Positions 30,816 to 40,903 of a stretch of 64,000 nt of DNA are shown piece after piece. A model generated the notes under the pieces. It was not told the origin of the DNA and did no database searches. It saw nothing but the letters and a program-made list of their open reading frames with translations. Positions within the stretch are counted from its first letter, which is position 1. Every line of letters starts with the position of its first letter. The position numbers and the translations under genes were made by a program. The stretch covers positions 62,001 to 126,000 of the forward strand of contig NZ_JACBJQ010000013.1 of the NCBI RefSeq assembly GCF_013404075.1, given 5' to 3'. This DNA comes from Mycolicibacterium vinylchloridicum (GTDB lineage Bacteria > Actinomycetota > Actinomycetes > Mycobacteriales > Mycobacteriaceae).

Positions 30816-32165
30816 CCCGAAGACCTGCTTGATGATCGTCATCACCCAGCCGCCGGCATTCGCGCTGTGGAACCGGGGCCAGTTGAGCTGGAAGCTGACC
30901 ACCCATGCCTGCCCGGTGCGGTCGACGGCATACCAGCTGAATGTCATGTCGCCGGGCAGGTTGCCGGCCTTGGCGCCGATGTAGGGCCATTCGGCTTTGT
31001 CGAGGTCGATGCCCGCGGTCTCCGACATCACGTCCTTGACCTGGGCTGCCGGCCCGACGGCGTTGTGCTGCAAACCGGCATGCACGCGACAGATGTCCTC
31101 GGCGGTGCCGTACCACTCGGCGCCGTAGGCCGAACCGGGCGAGTGGGAGCGATACGGGTCCGGGTCGTACGGCCGGGAATCGGCGTCGTGCAACAGCTTT
31201 GCGCGGTCCTGTGCAACGGTGGCGGTCTTCCAGTTCTCCCGCACATCTGGATTGCCCCAGCCGATGGCGAACAGTTCCCGCATGGTGGGGAACGGTGTCA
31301 TGCTCGCCGGGTCGTGGTGGCCGGCGGCGGCCAGAGCCTCTTCGACGGCGTGGGTGCCCAGGCGCCCGATCAGCAGATCGGTGGCCATATTGTCGCTCGT
31401 GGCGATCATCTTGCCGGCTGCTTCGCGAACCGTGATCTGCGAACCGGGCGGCAGCTTGTCGAAGCCCGATGTGCCGAGCTTCTTGCCCTCGGCGGTGATC
31501 GTCAGCTTGTCGTCCCACTTCAAAGTCCCTGCCGTTATCGCAGTTTCGACCGCATAGAGCACATAGGTCTTGAAAATCGAAGCGAGCGGCAGGGATTCGG
31601 AAGTATTGGTACCGGCGACCTTCTGGCAGCGGCCATCGTCGACCTTGGACACCTGCCATGAATAGCGCGCGCCGGTGCGGCTCAGCGCGGTGTCGACGTC
31701 CTGCCACGAGTCGATTTTGGGTGTCTCGGTATTGACGACGAACCGGCTGACGAAGGTGTCGTCGCCGATTCGCAGGTCGATGTCCTGGCGTGCGCCATAG
31801 GACGTCAGCAGGTGCAGGGTGGCGACATTGGCGCCGATGTCGACTCCGGCCAGGGTGTAGGGCCGGTCCCACCACAGTGAGTCCATGCTGTGGGCGACCG
31901 GGTCCACGAGTTCGGGGGTGGCCAGCGTCTTGACGCTTTCGTTCCCGATCGGCCAGTCCGAGTTCAGCATGTCCATGACCTGCTTGGCCCGTACCCCGGT
32001 GGGGGTGTTGAGGTCGATGCGGACACCCGCGCCGGCGTTGGCCGGCGGGGTGGGTGCCGGTGAGCAGCTGGTGGCCAGGGCAGCGGCGGACGCGATGACG
32101 GTGGCCAGTGCCACCGCGCTGCGGCGCGCCCGGCGCGCGCTACGCCTTGGCGCCGGTCCCGGCAA
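30795..32165 (-). CDS. lpqF: Lipoprotein of the serine beta-lactamase-like family
   Basis: About 456 residues. A basic start and hydrophobic stretch end in a lipobox-like LATSC, predicting a lipid-anchored exported protein. The C-terminal half is a penicillin-binding/beta-lactamase-like domain with SxxK as SIFK and SDN as TSDN; activity is unproven. The preceding gene mhuD and the general design match M. tuberculosis lpqF (Rv3593). The TTG at 32165 is proposed as start because it gives a proper charged signal peptide, at the cost of a 26-base overlap with mhuD; GTG 32114 would lack it. Confidence 0.82.
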   Translation of the reverse strand: MPGPAPRRSARRARRSAVALATVIASAAALATSCSPAPTPPANAGAGVRIDLNTPTGVRAKQVMDMLNSDWPIGNESVKTLATPELVDPVAHSMDSLWWDRPYTLAGVDIGANVATLHLLTSYGARQDIDLRIGDDTFVSRFVVNTETPKIDSWQDVDTALSRTGARYSWQVSKVDDGRCQKVAGTNTSESLPLASIFKTYVLYAVETAITAGTLKWDDKLTITAEGKKLGTSGFDKLPPGSQITVREAAGKMIATSDNMATDLLIGRLGTHAVEEALAAAGHHDPASMTPFPTMRELFAIGWGNPDVRENWKTATVAQDRAKLLHDADSRPYDPDPYRSHSPGSAYGAEWYGTAEDICRVHAGLQHNAVGPAAQVKDVMSETAGIDLDKAEWPYIGAKAGNLPGDMTFSWYAVDRTGQAWVVSFQLNWPRFHSANAGGWVMTIIKQVFGLLPRYR

Positions 32166-32457
32166 CGTCCAACACAACCTCGAACTCCAGCAGATGGGCA
32201 CCCTTGGCCACCGGATTGGCGCGTTCACCGGCGTGCGCGTGGATCGCGGGTCCGGTCGCCCAGGCCTGGAAGGCTTCTTCGGACTCCCACGTGGTCACCA
32301 CGAAGTAGCGGTCCTCGCCCTTGACCGGCCGCAGCAACTGGAACCCGAGGAACCCCGGCTGGTTGTCGACGGCGTGGGCACGGTTGGCGAACCGCTTCTC
32401 CAGTTCGGGGCCGGCACCCGGTGGAATCTCGATTGCGTTGATCTTCACCACGGACAT
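32140..32457 (-). CDS. mhuD: Heme-degrading monooxygenase MhuD
   Basis: A 105-residue antibiotic-biosynthesis-monooxygenase-fold protein. In mycobacteria MhuD opens heme to mycobilin and releases iron. VVKINAIEIPPGAG, a conserved Asn near residue 7, NQPGFLGFQLLRPVKGEDRYFVV (in parts: GFLGFQLLRPVKG) and TTWESEEAFQAW agree closely with Rv3592 as I remember it, including His and Trp residues that line the heme site. TAGCCT lies six bases before the ATG, suggesting a leaderless transcript. Confidence 0.92.
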   Translation of the reverse strand: MSVVKINAIEIPPGAGPELEKRFANRAHAVDNQPGFLGFQLLRPVKGEDRYFVVTTWESEEAFQAWATGPAIHAHAGERANPVAKGAHLLEFEVVLDVAGTGAKA

Positions 32458-32512
32458 GGCGCAAGGCTACCGCGCCCGCCGCGGGTGGTGGCCGACCGCG
32501 CAAGATGAAGCG

Positions 32513-33283
32513 GTGAGCACCGATTCGCTGGCGCATCGGGGTGGCAGTGGCCGCCCGCTGGTGTTGGTGCACGGCCTGATGGGACGTGGCACCACGTGGT
32601 CGCGGCAGGTGCCGTGGCTGACGAGATTCGGCGCGGTCTACACCTACGACGCGCCGTGGCATCGCGGCCGTGAGGTCGACGATCCCGAACCCGTCAGCAC
32701 CGAGCGGTTCGTCGCCGACCTGGGTGCCGCCGTCGAAGCACTCGGCCGCCCGGCGATTCTCGTCGGTCACTCGATGGGCGGTCTGCACTCGTGGTGCCTG
32801 GCCGCGCAGCGACCCGATCTGGTGAGTGCGCTGGTGGTCGAGGACATGGCGCCCGACTTCGTCGGCCGGACGACCGGTCCGTGGGAGCCCTGGGTGCATG
32901 CGCTGCCGGTCGAATACCCCACTGCCGAACAGGTTTACGACGAGTACGGGCCGATCGCCGGCCGGTACTTCCTGGAGGCGTTCGACCGGACGGCGACCGG
33001 CTGGCGGCTGCACGGCCGGCCCGCCCGCTGGATGGAGATCGCCGGGCAATGGGGCACCCGCGACTATTGGCAGCAGTGGCAGGCGGTCCGTGTGCCGGTG
33101 TTGCTCATCGAGGCCGGTGACTCGGTGGCCCCGCCGGGGCAGATGCGCCGGATGGCGGAACTGGCCGCCGACGCCCGCTATGTCCATGTGCCGGGCGCAG
33201 GCCATCTCGTCCACGACGACGCCCCGGAGCAGTACCGGGAAGCCGTCGAGACGTTCCTAGCGACGCTCCCCGAGGACGCCTGA
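32513..33283 (+). CDS. Alpha/beta hydrolase (Rv3591c-like)
   Basis: A 256-residue alpha/beta hydrolase. VLVHGLMGRGTTW gives the oxyanion region, GHSMGGLHS the Ser nucleophile elbow, and GAGHLVHDD the catalytic His. It lies divergent from mhuD, matching Rv3591c in M. tuberculosis. The GTG at 32513 is used; the open frame upstream overlaps mhuD in antisense and is ignored. The substrate is unknown. Confidence 0.83.
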   Translation: MSTDSLAHRGGSGRPLVLVHGLMGRGTTWSRQVPWLTRFGAVYTYDAPWHRGREVDDPEPVSTERFVADLGAAVEALGRPAILVGHSMGGLHSWCLAAQRPDLVSALVVEDMAPDFVGRTTGPWEPWVHALPVEYPTAEQVYDEYGPIAGRYFLEAFDRTATGWRLHGRPARWMEIAGQWGTRDYWQQWQAVRVPVLLIEAGDSVAPPGQMRRMAELAADARYVHVPGAGHLVHDDAPEQYREAVETFLATLPEDA

Positions 33284-33454
33284 CGACGGCCACGCCGGGT
33301 GGTGTTCGAATCGGGTCCGCATGGCGTCGAGGTCGTGGCTGATCCGGCGGGCGTCGGCGTCGTCACCGAAGAGTGGGCCGACCATCGGTGCGCTCACCCG
33401 GAATTGATCGGCACGCAGCCGCAGTTTGTTCAGGAATGCGAGTAATGCGGTCAT
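33257..33454 (-). CDS. Possible small protein of 65 residues
   Basis: An open frame from ATG 33454 (MTALLAFLNKLRLRAD) to a TAG at 33259-33257. Codons over most of its length favour G or C in third position, as in real genes here, and the stretch is otherwise unoccupied, but it overlaps the end of the convergent hydrolase by 27 bases, has no ribosome site and resembles nothing I recognise. The frame is open further upstream to 33532. It is divergent from the GlxA-type regulator. Confidence 0.35.
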   Translation of the reverse strand: MTALLAFLNKLRLRADQFRVSAPMVGPLFGDDADARRISHDLDAMRTRFEHHPAWPSSGVLGERR

Positions 33455-33525
33455 GGCAGTAATGCTTCGGCAGAAAAGATCCCGCCAACAGTGGCAGTAC
33501 TGACCGGGTGGGATAAAATTCTGCC

Positions 33526-34485
33526 ATGGCATTGAACAGCGTCTCCGCGCTGGTCCTCGAGGGCCTCGCGGTGTTCGAGTTCGGGGTGATCTGCGAGGTC
33601 TTCGGTATCGACAGGTCCGCCGACGGGGTGCCCAACTTCGATTTCAAAGTGTGCGGCCCGGAGCCGGGGAGACCGCTGCGCACCAGCGTCGGCGCGCAGT
33701 TGGTGCCCGATCACGGCCTCGACGCCCTGATCGGTGCCGATGTGGTGGCGGTGTCGGCGGTGACGGGACCGGTCGAGGCGTACCCGCCCGAGGCGCTGGA
33801 GGCACTGCGGGCCGCGCACGCCGCGGGGTCGACGATCCTGACCGTGTGTTCCGGCGCATTCGTGGCGGGGGAGGCGGGGTTGCTCGACGGGCGGCGTTGC
33901 ACCACGCACTGGATGCACGCCGACGACCTCGCGCGCCGGTATCCGACGGCGATCATCGACCGCAATGTGCTGTTCGTCGACGACGGTGATCTGGTGACCA
34001 GCGCGGGCACCGCGGCCGGTATCGACGCCAGTCTGCACCTGGTGCGCCGCGAACTCGGCAGCACCGTCACTAACAAGATCGCGCGACGGATGGTTGTGCC
34101 GCCGCAGCGTGATGGTGGCCAGCGCCAGTACATCGAACAACCCATACCCGCGCGATGTTCGGAAGGGTTTGCCCCGCAATTGGATTGGATACTGTCCAAT
34201 CTCGACAAGCCGCACACTGTGGCGAGCATGGCCCGGCGGGCCAACATGTCCGCGCGTACGTTCGCCCGACGCTTCGTCGAAGAGGCCGGCACCACACCCA
34301 TGCAGTGGGTCACCGACCAGCGAGTGCTCTACGCCCGCCGGATGCTCGAGGAAACCGACCTGGACGTCGACCGCATCGCCGAGCGGGCCGGCTTCGGCAA
34401 CGCCACGCTGCTGCGGCACCACTTCCGCAGGATCGTCGGCGTCACGCCGTCGGACTACCGCCGCCGCTTCGCCCGCTCGGCTTAG
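33526..34485 (+). CDS. GlxA-family regulator (DJ-1/PfpI plus AraC domain)
   Basis: A 319-residue regulator. The N-terminal DJ-1/PfpI domain (about residues 7-170) has the nucleophile-elbow-like TVCSGAFVAGEAGLLDGRR; the C-terminal AraC domain (about 215-315) has NMSARTFARRFVEEAGTTP and the second helix-turn-helix ending GVTPSDYRRRF. TAAAAT at 33514-33519, six bases before the ATG, gives a leaderless promoter, and CAGTACTG just upstream is a small palindrome. The ligand and targets are unknown. The end overlaps mutY by 44 bases. Confidence 0.85.
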   Translation: MALNSVSALVLEGLAVFEFGVICEVFGIDRSADGVPNFDFKVCGPEPGRPLRTSVGAQLVPDHGLDALIGADVVAVSAVTGPVEAYPPEALEALRAAHAAGSTILTVCSGAFVAGEAGLLDGRRCTTHWMHADDLARRYPTAIIDRNVLFVDDGDLVTSAGTAAGIDASLHLVRRELGSTVTNKIARRMVVPPQRDGGQRQYIEQPIPARCSEGFAPQLDWILSNLDKPHTVASMARRANMSARTFARRFVEEAGTTPMQWVTDQRVLYARRMLEETDLDVDRIAERAGFGNATLLRHHFRRIVGVTPSDYRRRFARSA

Positions 34486-35422
34486 TCGCCGGCGTCGGGG
34501 GCCCCGTATCGTCGCCTTCGCCGGCAAGGGCGAACCGGCCGTCGGCCGTCTGCTCCACCAGCCCATCCACCAACAGCGAGTCCAGCGCCCGATCCCGCTG
34601 AGCGGTGTCGGTCAGCCACACCACGTCCAGCCGTTCACGGACCACGGGCGCGGAACTTGCCCGCAGCACATCCAACAGCCGTCCGCGCACCTGGCGGTCG
34701 GTGCCCGCGTACTTTTGCGAGGGCCTGGGTGCGGTGGTCGCCGCCGGGTGCCCGGCCGCCCGCCACGCACACGCACTCAGCGGGCAGATGCCGCATTTGG
34801 GCGAACGGGCCGTGCACACCGTGGCACCGAGTTCCATCAGTGCCGCCGAAAACACCGGAGCCGTCTCATCATCGGGCAGCAGAGCCGTCACGTCGGCAAG
34901 GTCGCGCGTCGCCGACGGATTACCGGCATCGGCGAGCCCGTGCACCGCGCGCGCCACCACCCGGCGCACATTGGTGTCCACCACCGGCACGCTCTGCCGA
35001 TACGCGAAGCAGGCGACGGCCCGGGCGGTGTAGGCGCCGATGCCGGGCAGCGTGAGCAGCACCTCGACGTCGTCGGGCACCTGGTCGCCGTGCTCGGTGG
35101 CGATCGCGATAGCGCACTCGTGCAACCGTTTGGCCCGCCGCGGATAACCCAGCTTGCCCCAGGCCCGAAGCACGTCGGCGGCACTGGCGGCCGCCGTGGC
35201 CGACGGCGTCGGCCAGCGGGCCACCCAGTCGAGCCAAATCGGCGCCACCCGGGCGACCGGGGTCTGCTGCAGCATGAACTCGCTGACCAGGATCTGCCAT
35301 GCCGTCACGTCGGGGTCGCGCCATGGAAGGTCGCGGCGGGCATGGGAGTACCAGTCGACGAGTTCAGCGGATTTGATGCTCATCGCATCCTGCAGCGGGC
35401 GACAGGGCAGAATGTGGGCCAT
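34442..35422 (-). CDS. mutY: A/G-specific adenine DNA glycosylase
   Basis: About 326 residues. MutY removes A opposite 8-oxoG. LPWR, ILVSEFMLQQTPVARV and the helix-hairpin-helix LPGIGAYTARAVACF lead to VVDTNVRRVVAR with the catalytic Asp. The [4Fe-4S] cysteines are in CTARSPKCGICPLSAC (C-x6-C-x2-C-x4-C, as in M. tuberculosis). The start at 35422 (MAHILP) resembles the M. tuberculosis N-terminus and would share a CATG with the divergent canB start; ATG 35383 is the alternative. Confidence 0.92.
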   Translation of the reverse strand: MAHILPCRPLQDAMSIKSAELVDWYSHARRDLPWRDPDVTAWQILVSEFMLQQTPVARVAPIWLDWVARWPTPSATAAASAADVLRAWGKLGYPRRAKRLHECAIAIATEHGDQVPDDVEVLLTLPGIGAYTARAVACFAYRQSVPVVDTNVRRVVARAVHGLADAGNPSATRDLADVTALLPDDETAPVFSAALMELGATVCTARSPKCGICPLSACAWRAAGHPAATTAPRPSQKYAGTDRQVRGRLLDVLRASSAPVVRERLDVVWLTDTAQRDRALDSLLVDGLVEQTADGRFALAGEGDDTGPPTPATKPSGRSGGGSPTA

Positions 35423-36038
35423 GCCGAACACCAGCCCCATAACCGCTTGGAAGGCACTCAAAGAGGGTAACGAGCGATTCGTCGCCGGCCGGCCCCAGCA
35501 TCCCAGCCAGGGCATCGAGGACCGGGCGCGGTTGGCCGCAGGGCAGACGCCGACCGCGGTCATCTTCGGCTGTGCGGACAGCCGCGTCGCCGCCGAGATC
35601 ATCTTCGACCAGGGCCTGGGCGACATGTTCGTGGTGCGCACCGCCGGTCACGTCATCGACTCCGCAGTGCTCGGCTCCATCGAATACGCCGTCAGCGTGC
35701 TCAACGTGCCGCTGATCGCGGTGCTCGGCCACGACAGCTGCGGAGCGGTCAAGGCGACGTTGTCCGCCCTCGACGAGGGGGCGGTGCCGGGTGGGTACGT
35801 CCGCGATGTCGTCGAGCGCGTGACGCCGTCGATCCTGATCGGCCGCCGCGAGGGCCTGACCAGGGTGGACGAGTTCGAGGCCCGCCATGTGATCGAGACC
35901 GGTTCGCAGCTGCTGGCCCGGTCCACCGCGATCGCCGAGCGGATCACGGCCGGGAACCTGGCCATCGTCGGGCTGACGTATCAGCTCGCCGACGGCAAGG
36001 TTGTGCTTCGCGAACACCTCGGCGACATCGGCGAATAA
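35421..36038 (+). CDS. canB: Beta-carbonic anhydrase
   Basis: A 205-residue beta-class carbonic anhydrase interconverting CO2 and bicarbonate. The zinc ligands are Cys in IFGCADSR and His-x2-Cys in LGHDSCGAV; the Asp-Arg pair of ADSRV is the catalytic dyad. It matches Rv3588c beside mutY. CAGAAT at 35408-35413, seven bases before the ATG, may be a weak -10 box for a leaderless transcript, placing the promoter inside the mutY start region. Confidence 0.94.
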   Translation: MPNTSPITAWKALKEGNERFVAGRPQHPSQGIEDRARLAAGQTPTAVIFGCADSRVAAEIIFDQGLGDMFVVRTAGHVIDSAVLGSIEYAVSVLNVPLIAVLGHDSCGAVKATLSALDEGAVPGGYVRDVVERVTPSILIGRREGLTRVDEFEARHVIETGSQLLARSTAIAERITAGNLAIVGLTYQLADGKVVLREHLGDIGE

Positions 36039-36118
36039 CCACTTTTTCAGCTAGCGAACAAGGCGACACGCCGAGCGGGGTCGGACAACTCGCGGTGACC
36101 TGGGCTTACCGTGAGAAC

Positions 36119-36907
36119 GTGCTGGATCTCGAACCGCGTGGACCTCTTCCCTCGCAAATCTATTGGCGACGCCGTGGCCTTGCGATCGGCATCGTCGCAG
36201 TGGTCGTTGCGATCGTTGTCGGCGTGGCCTTCGTGATCTTCAGCGGTGGCTCCGACACGAAGAGCACCGTCAAGACCACTACTGCGGCGGGGCCGCAGAA
36301 CCCGCAGCCGGACAACAAGACTCCCGTCGTCGCGCCGCCACCACCGGCGGAGACGCCGTCGGGACCCGTCGCGGTCGCACCGACGCCCACCGAGGCCGTC
36401 ATGCCGCCGCCGGTGCTGAAGGAAGGCGACGACTGCCCGGATTCGAACCTGGCGGTCAAGGGCATCACCAACCAGCCGCAGTACGTGATCGGTGATCAGC
36501 CGAAGTTCACCATGGTCGTCACCAACATCGGCCTGGTCGCCTGCAAGCGCGATGTGGGCGCGGCCGTGTTGGCCGCCTATGTCTACTCCCTCGACGGCCA
36601 CCGGCTGTGGTCGAACCTGGACTGCGCACCGTCCAACGAGACTCTGGTCAAGACGTTCAACCCGGGTGAGCAGGTGACCACCGAGGTGACCTGGACGGGC
36701 ATGGGGTCTGCGCCGCAGTGCCCGCTGCCGCGCCAGCCGATCGGTCCGGGCACCTACAACCTGGTTGTCCAGCTCGGCAATCTGCGCTCGGCGTCGGTGC
36801 CGTTCATCCTCGCCGACGCGCCACCGCCGGGTGCGGTGCCGCCTGCCGGTGAGCAGCTGCCCGCCGGTGCACCCGGCGAAGCACCGCCGCCCGCGCCTGC
36901 CGGCTAA
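36119..36907 (+). CDS. Membrane-anchored secreted-domain protein (Rv3587c-like)
   Basis: A 262-residue protein. A short cytosolic N-terminus (LDLEPRGPLPSQIYWRRRG) leads into one membrane segment at about residues 22-43. A Thr/Pro-rich linker (about 50-105) follows, then a beta-rich domain with several Cys, including DDCPDSN and ALVACKRDV-type segments, and a Pro/Ala tail. It matches Rv3587c by position and design. TACCGT (36107-36112) lies exactly six bases before the GTG at 36119, which supports that start over GTG 36095. Function is unknown to me. Confidence 0.82.
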   Translation: MLDLEPRGPLPSQIYWRRRGLAIGIVAVVVAIVVGVAFVIFSGGSDTKSTVKTTTAAGPQNPQPDNKTPVVAPPPPAETPSGPVAVAPTPTEAVMPPPVLKEGDDCPDSNLAVKGITNQPQYVIGDQPKFTMVVTNIGLVACKRDVGAAVLAAYVYSLDGHRLWSNLDCAPSNETLVKTFNPGEQVTTEVTWTGMGSAPQCPLPRQPIGPGTYNLVVQLGNLRSASVPFILADAPPPGAVPPAGEQLPAGAPGEAPPPAPAG

Positions 36908-36936
36908 GGCTCGACGACTTCTTATCTGAAACGGTG

Positions 36937-38046
36937 TCAGACCAGCCGGTCGGCGATCGTGGACTCCGCCAGCTGCGACAAACCCTCGCGGACGTGGCGC
37001 GCCCACATCGCGCCGATGCCCTCGACGGACTGCAGGTCGGTGGCACTGGCGGCCAGCAGCCCCTGCAGTGAACCGAAGCGCCGCACCAGAATATCGACGT
37101 GGGCGAACTGCAGACGTGGGATGCCGGCCATCGCCCGGTAGCCCCGCGCGCTGAGCGCCGAATCCTGCGCCTCGGTCGTCGAGGGATAACCGAACACCCG
37201 CGACAGCGCGGTGAAGTCCAGCAGCTCGGTGTCCGACAGCGCGTCCAGCTCGGCCAGCGTCGAGGCCACCTGAGCTTTGGACGGCGCGTCGGGATTGGCG
37301 TGATAGTCGCGCACGATCAGCTCGCGGGCGGTGTCGTTGCCGCCGAGCAACTCCTCGAGCTGTAGCCGCAGCTGTCGGCCGTCAGTGCCGAGTTCGACTG
37401 CATCAGAATCGATTTCGAGCCCAATGCGGCGAACCATCTCCAGCCGCTGGACTACTGTCATGACATCGCGCAGGGTGACGAAGTCTTCGATCTCGGCAGT
37501 CGACAGCTGCCGGGACACCTCGTCGAGGCGGGCCTTGTAGCGTTCCAGCGTCGCGATCGCCTGGTTGGCCCGCGACAGGATGGTGGCCGAGTCGGCGACG
37601 ACGTGACGTTCCCCGGACACGTAGACGGTCACGATGCTCATCGAGTGGCTCACCGAGATCACCGGATAGCCGGTCTGGATGGCGGCGCGCTCGGCCGAGC
37701 GGTGCCGCGTTCCCGATTCGTCGGTGGGGATCGTCGGGTCGGGCACCAATTGCACGTTGGCGCGCACGATGCGGCTGCCGTCGGTGGACAACACGACGGC
37801 GCCGTCCATCTTGGACAGCTCGCGAAGTCGGGTCGGTGCGAAGCGCACGTCCAGGGAGAACCCGCCGTCACAGATCGTCTCGACCCGCTCGTCGTAACCC
37901 AGCAGGATCAGCGCGCCCGTGCGGCCGCGCAGGATGCGCTCCAGGCCGTCGCGCAGGGCAGTGCCCGGTGCCAGCCGCCCGATGGTGTCGCGCAGCGTGG
38001 CGGGCGCCGGCTGCGTCGAGCCGTTCGTGCGGTTGACGGTGCTCAC
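36937..38046 (-). CDS. disA: Diadenylate cyclase DisA
   Basis: About 369 residues. DisA makes c-di-AMP from two ATP and scans DNA. The DAC domain has DGAVV in [15 protein letters not shown] and the catalytic [11 protein letters not shown]; a helical linker and C-terminal helix-hairpin-helix ([17 protein letters not shown]) follow. GTG 38046 overlaps the radA stop in GTGA, a typical coupling; GTG 38052 is two codons upstream. The order radA-disA is the one known in M. tuberculosis. Confidence 0.95.
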   Translation of the reverse strand: MSTVNRTNGSTQPAPATLRDTIGRLAPGTALRDGLERILRGRTGALILLGYDERVETICDGGFSLDVRFAPTRLRELSKMDGAVVLSTDGSRIVRANVQLVPDPTIPTDESGTRHRSAERAAIQTGYPVISVSHSMSIVTVYVSGERHVVADSATILSRANQAIATLERYKARLDEVSRQLSTAEIEDFVTLRDVMTVVQRLEMVRRIGLEIDSDAVELGTDGRQLRLQLEELLGGNDTARELIVRDYHANPDAPSKAQVASTLAELDALSDTELLDFTALSRVFGYPSTTEAQDSALSARGYRAMAGIPRLQFAHVDILVRRFGSLQGLLAASATDLQSVEGIGAMWARHVREGLSQLAESTIADRLV

Positions 38047-39488
38047 AGCCACTTATTGTCCACGTCGTCGACGTCGTTACTCGACCCGTCCCGCCTGAGC
38101 TGCGTCACGACGTTGTCGTAGGGCCGTTTGGCGATCGTCAGCATGGAGCGCAGCGCGTCCCCGATGGTGGCCGATTCGATGGCTTTGAAGCCCTTGGGCA
38201 CCGTTCCGCAGCCGACCGGCACCAGGGCCTCGGTGAAGCCCAGGCGGGCCGCTTCGGCCAGCCTGCGGTCCATACCGGTGACCCGCCGCAGATCTCCTGC
38301 CAGACCGACCTCGCCGATCACCACGGTCGAGGCGGGCAGCGGCAGGTCGGCGTAGGCCGACGCTATCGCCATCGCCACCGCCAGATCCGACGAGGGATCC
38401 ATCAGCCGCATCCCACCGACGGTGGACAGGTAGATGTCGGTGGTGCTCACCTTGAGATTGGCGCGGCGCTCGAGCACCGCGGCGATCATCGCCGCGCGGG
38501 AACTGTCCACGCCGCTGACCGCGCGCCGCTGCGGCGCGTTCTCCGGGCGGTAGGCCAGCAGGGCCTGGACCTCGCCGATCAGCGGCCGCTTACCGTCCAG
38601 AGCCACCGTGACCGCGGTGCCGGGAACCGGGTTCGGCCGGTCGTCGAGGAACAATCCCGACGGATCGGAGACGCCTTGAATCCCGTTGTCTTGCAACAGG
38701 AAACACCCGACTTCATCAGAGGCGCCGAAGCGGTTCTTGACGCCGCGCACCATCCGGAGAGTCGAGTTGCGGTCGCCCTCGAAGTGCAGGACCACGTCCA
38801 CCAGGTGTTCCAGCGAACGGGGGCCGGCGATCGCGCCGTCTTTGGTGACGTGCCCGACGAGCACCAGGGCCACGCCGCTGGACTTGGCCGTGGCGGTCAG
38901 CGCCGTCGTCACCGCGCGCACCTGAGTCACCCCGCCCACCACGCCGTCGGTGTCACCGGCCGTCATCGTCTGCACCGAATCGACCACCACCAGGCTGGGC
39001 TGCACGGCCTCGATGTGGCCGAGCACGGTGTTGACGTCCGTCTCGGCGGCCAGGAACACCTCGTCGTGGGTACACCCGGTGCGCCCGGCGCGCATCCGGA
39101 TCTGACCCGCTGACTCCTCGCCGGAGACATACAGCGCTCGCCGCCCGGATTGTGCCCACCGGTGCACCACCTCGAGCAGCAGGGTGGACTTGCCGACGCC
39201 GGGATCACCGGCCAGCAGGCTGACCGATCCGGGCACCACGCCACCGCCCAGCACGCGGTCGAGCTCGTCAACGCCGGTGGGGAAGTGGCGGGTGCGGTCG
39301 GGGTTGATGGAACTGATCGGCACGGCGGGCGAGGACGGCACCACCGCCCGGTGGGCTGAGCCGCCCGCGGCCGGGCCGGCGACCTCGTCGACGGTGCCCC
39401 AGGTGCCGCATTCCGGGCAGCGGCCGACCCATTTGGCCATCACATGGCGGCACTCTGAACAGCGATATTGCGAACGTGCCTTGGCCAC
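38043..39488 (-). CDS. radA: DNA repair protein RadA
   Basis: A 481-residue RecA-like ATPase helping branch migration in recombination. The N-terminal zinc finger has CSEC and CPEC pairs, Walker A is GDPGVGKST, the RadA-specific KNRFG motif is present as [10 protein letters not shown], and the C-terminal third is a Lon-protease-like domain ([19 protein letters not shown], in parts). The GTG at 39488 is preceded by a TACGGT box six bases upstream. It is coupled to disA by a GTGA overlap. Confidence 0.95.
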   Translation of the reverse strand: MAKARSQYRCSECRHVMAKWVGRCPECGTWGTVDEVAGPAAGGSAHRAVVPSSPAVPISSINPDRTRHFPTGVDELDRVLGGGVVPGSVSLLAGDPGVGKSTLLLEVVHRWAQSGRRALYVSGEESAGQIRMRAGRTGCTHDEVFLAAETDVNTVLGHIEAVQPSLVVVDSVQTMTAGDTDGVVGGVTQVRAVTTALTATAKSSGVALVLVGHVTKDGAIAGPRSLEHLVDVVLHFEGDRNSTLRMVRGVKNRFGASDEVGCFLLQDNGIQGVSDPSGLFLDDRPNPVPGTAVTVALDGKRPLIGEVQALLAYRPENAPQRRAVSGVDSSRAAMIAAVLERRANLKVSTTDIYLSTVGGMRLMDPSSDLAVAMAIASAYADLPLPASTVVIGEVGLAGDLRRVTGMDRRLAEAARLGFTEALVPVGCGTVPKGFKAIESATIGDALRSMLTIAKRPYDNVVTQLRRDGSSNDVDDVDNKWL

Positions 39489-39494
39489 GCCGTG

Positions 39495-39517
39495 ACCGTA
39501 TCGGGTGGGTGTGACAG
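39495..39517 (-). promoter_or_regulatory. radA promoter resembling the RecA-independent DNA-damage promoter
   Basis: On the minus strand CTGTCACAC (39517-39509), an 8-base spacer and TACGGT (39500-39495) align with the mycobacterial damage promoter tTGTCRGTG-N8-TANNNT. The -10 and the spacing fit fully and the upstream element in 5 of 9 positions (TGTCA). The box ends six bases before the radA GTG, giving a leaderless transcript. Control by PafBC is an inference. Confidence 0.5.
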
Positions 39518-39548
39518 ATCGGCGGATTAACCGCCCGTGTCAGTCGAG

Positions 39549-40103
39549 CTAGTGGTGTCCGCCGACCGGGTCGCCGTCCTGGCGCGCCGCGCCGCCGGCC
39601 GAGATCGGCACCGCGATGGTGGCCTGGCCGGACTTGTCGAATTCGAACGTGAAGGGGTAGGTCAGGCCGTTGGTGATCGGCTGGCTGAGCGTGACCTCGG
39701 CCTTGGTCGGCTGCGCGCTGCCCAGTGCGGCGGCCTCGGGCTGGCCGTCGGCGGTGCCGACGATCAGCGAAGTGCCCGCCGGGATGGCGGTGGTGCCGGT
39801 GAGGGCAACCGTACCCACGTCGGTGCTGACGCTGACCAGCTTGTCGTTGGTGTCCGGAGACGTGTTTGCCGCCACGAAGATCAGCTCGACGGTCTGACCG
39901 GGTTTGAGGGCATCACCAGACTGCACTGCCTGAATGTGGACGTTCCGCAGGGCCATGTTCCCGGCATTGCCGGTGGCGCCGTTGACGGCCGATTCCTGAT
40001 CCGCCGTCTGTGAGATCTGTCCCGCTCCGCAGCCCGTCAGAATCAAGCCGCAGGCGGCCAGGCCAGCGGATGCGGCCACGAGGCGATTCGTCAAGCGGTT
40101 CAC
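39549..40103 (-). CDS. lpqE: Lipoprotein LpqE
   Basis: A 184-residue exported lipoprotein: basic start (NRLTNRL), hydrophobic stretch, and lipobox LTGC with the lipidated Cys near residue 25. The mature part is a beta-rich domain with no enzyme motif that I can name. It matches Rv3584 between radA and carD. The GTG at 40103 is preceded by AGGAG at a spacing of 6; the frame is open further upstream but that part is not used. Confidence 0.85.
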   Translation of the reverse strand: MNRLTNRLVAASAGLAACGLILTGCGAGQISQTADQESAVNGATGNAGNMALRNVHIQAVQSGDALKPGQTVELIFVAANTSPDTNDKLVSVSTDVGTVALTGTTAIPAGTSLIVGTADGQPEAAALGSAQPTKAEVTLSQPITNGLTYPFTFEFDKSGQATIAVPISAGGAARQDGDPVGGHH

Positions 40104-40328
40104 AACAGTCTCCTGCTCGGCCTGTGTGGACGGCACCGACGCGCCGCCGCGGTTCGACTATGCACAGTAGTAGGTAGCGCGGCGCGGCGGTAGCTGAGGG
40201 TTCATGGCGGTGTCACGGAAGTTCGCAACCCGGGTCAGGGCGGGGTGTGCTGGGAGCCGTTGAAGGCCTGCGTGTTGCACGCTTTCGACACCCTGTCAAC
40301 CCCCACTCTTCACCTATGATGCCCCTGA

Positions 40329-40886
<558 letters not shown>

Positions 40887-40903
40887 CTGCCCCGAGGGGT
40901 TCA

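Noticed and set aside
30661..31875. 404-residue minus-strand frame overlapping lpqF
   Set aside because: It is an Arg-rich out-of-frame shadow; the lpqF frame has the signal peptide and SxxK/SDN motifs.
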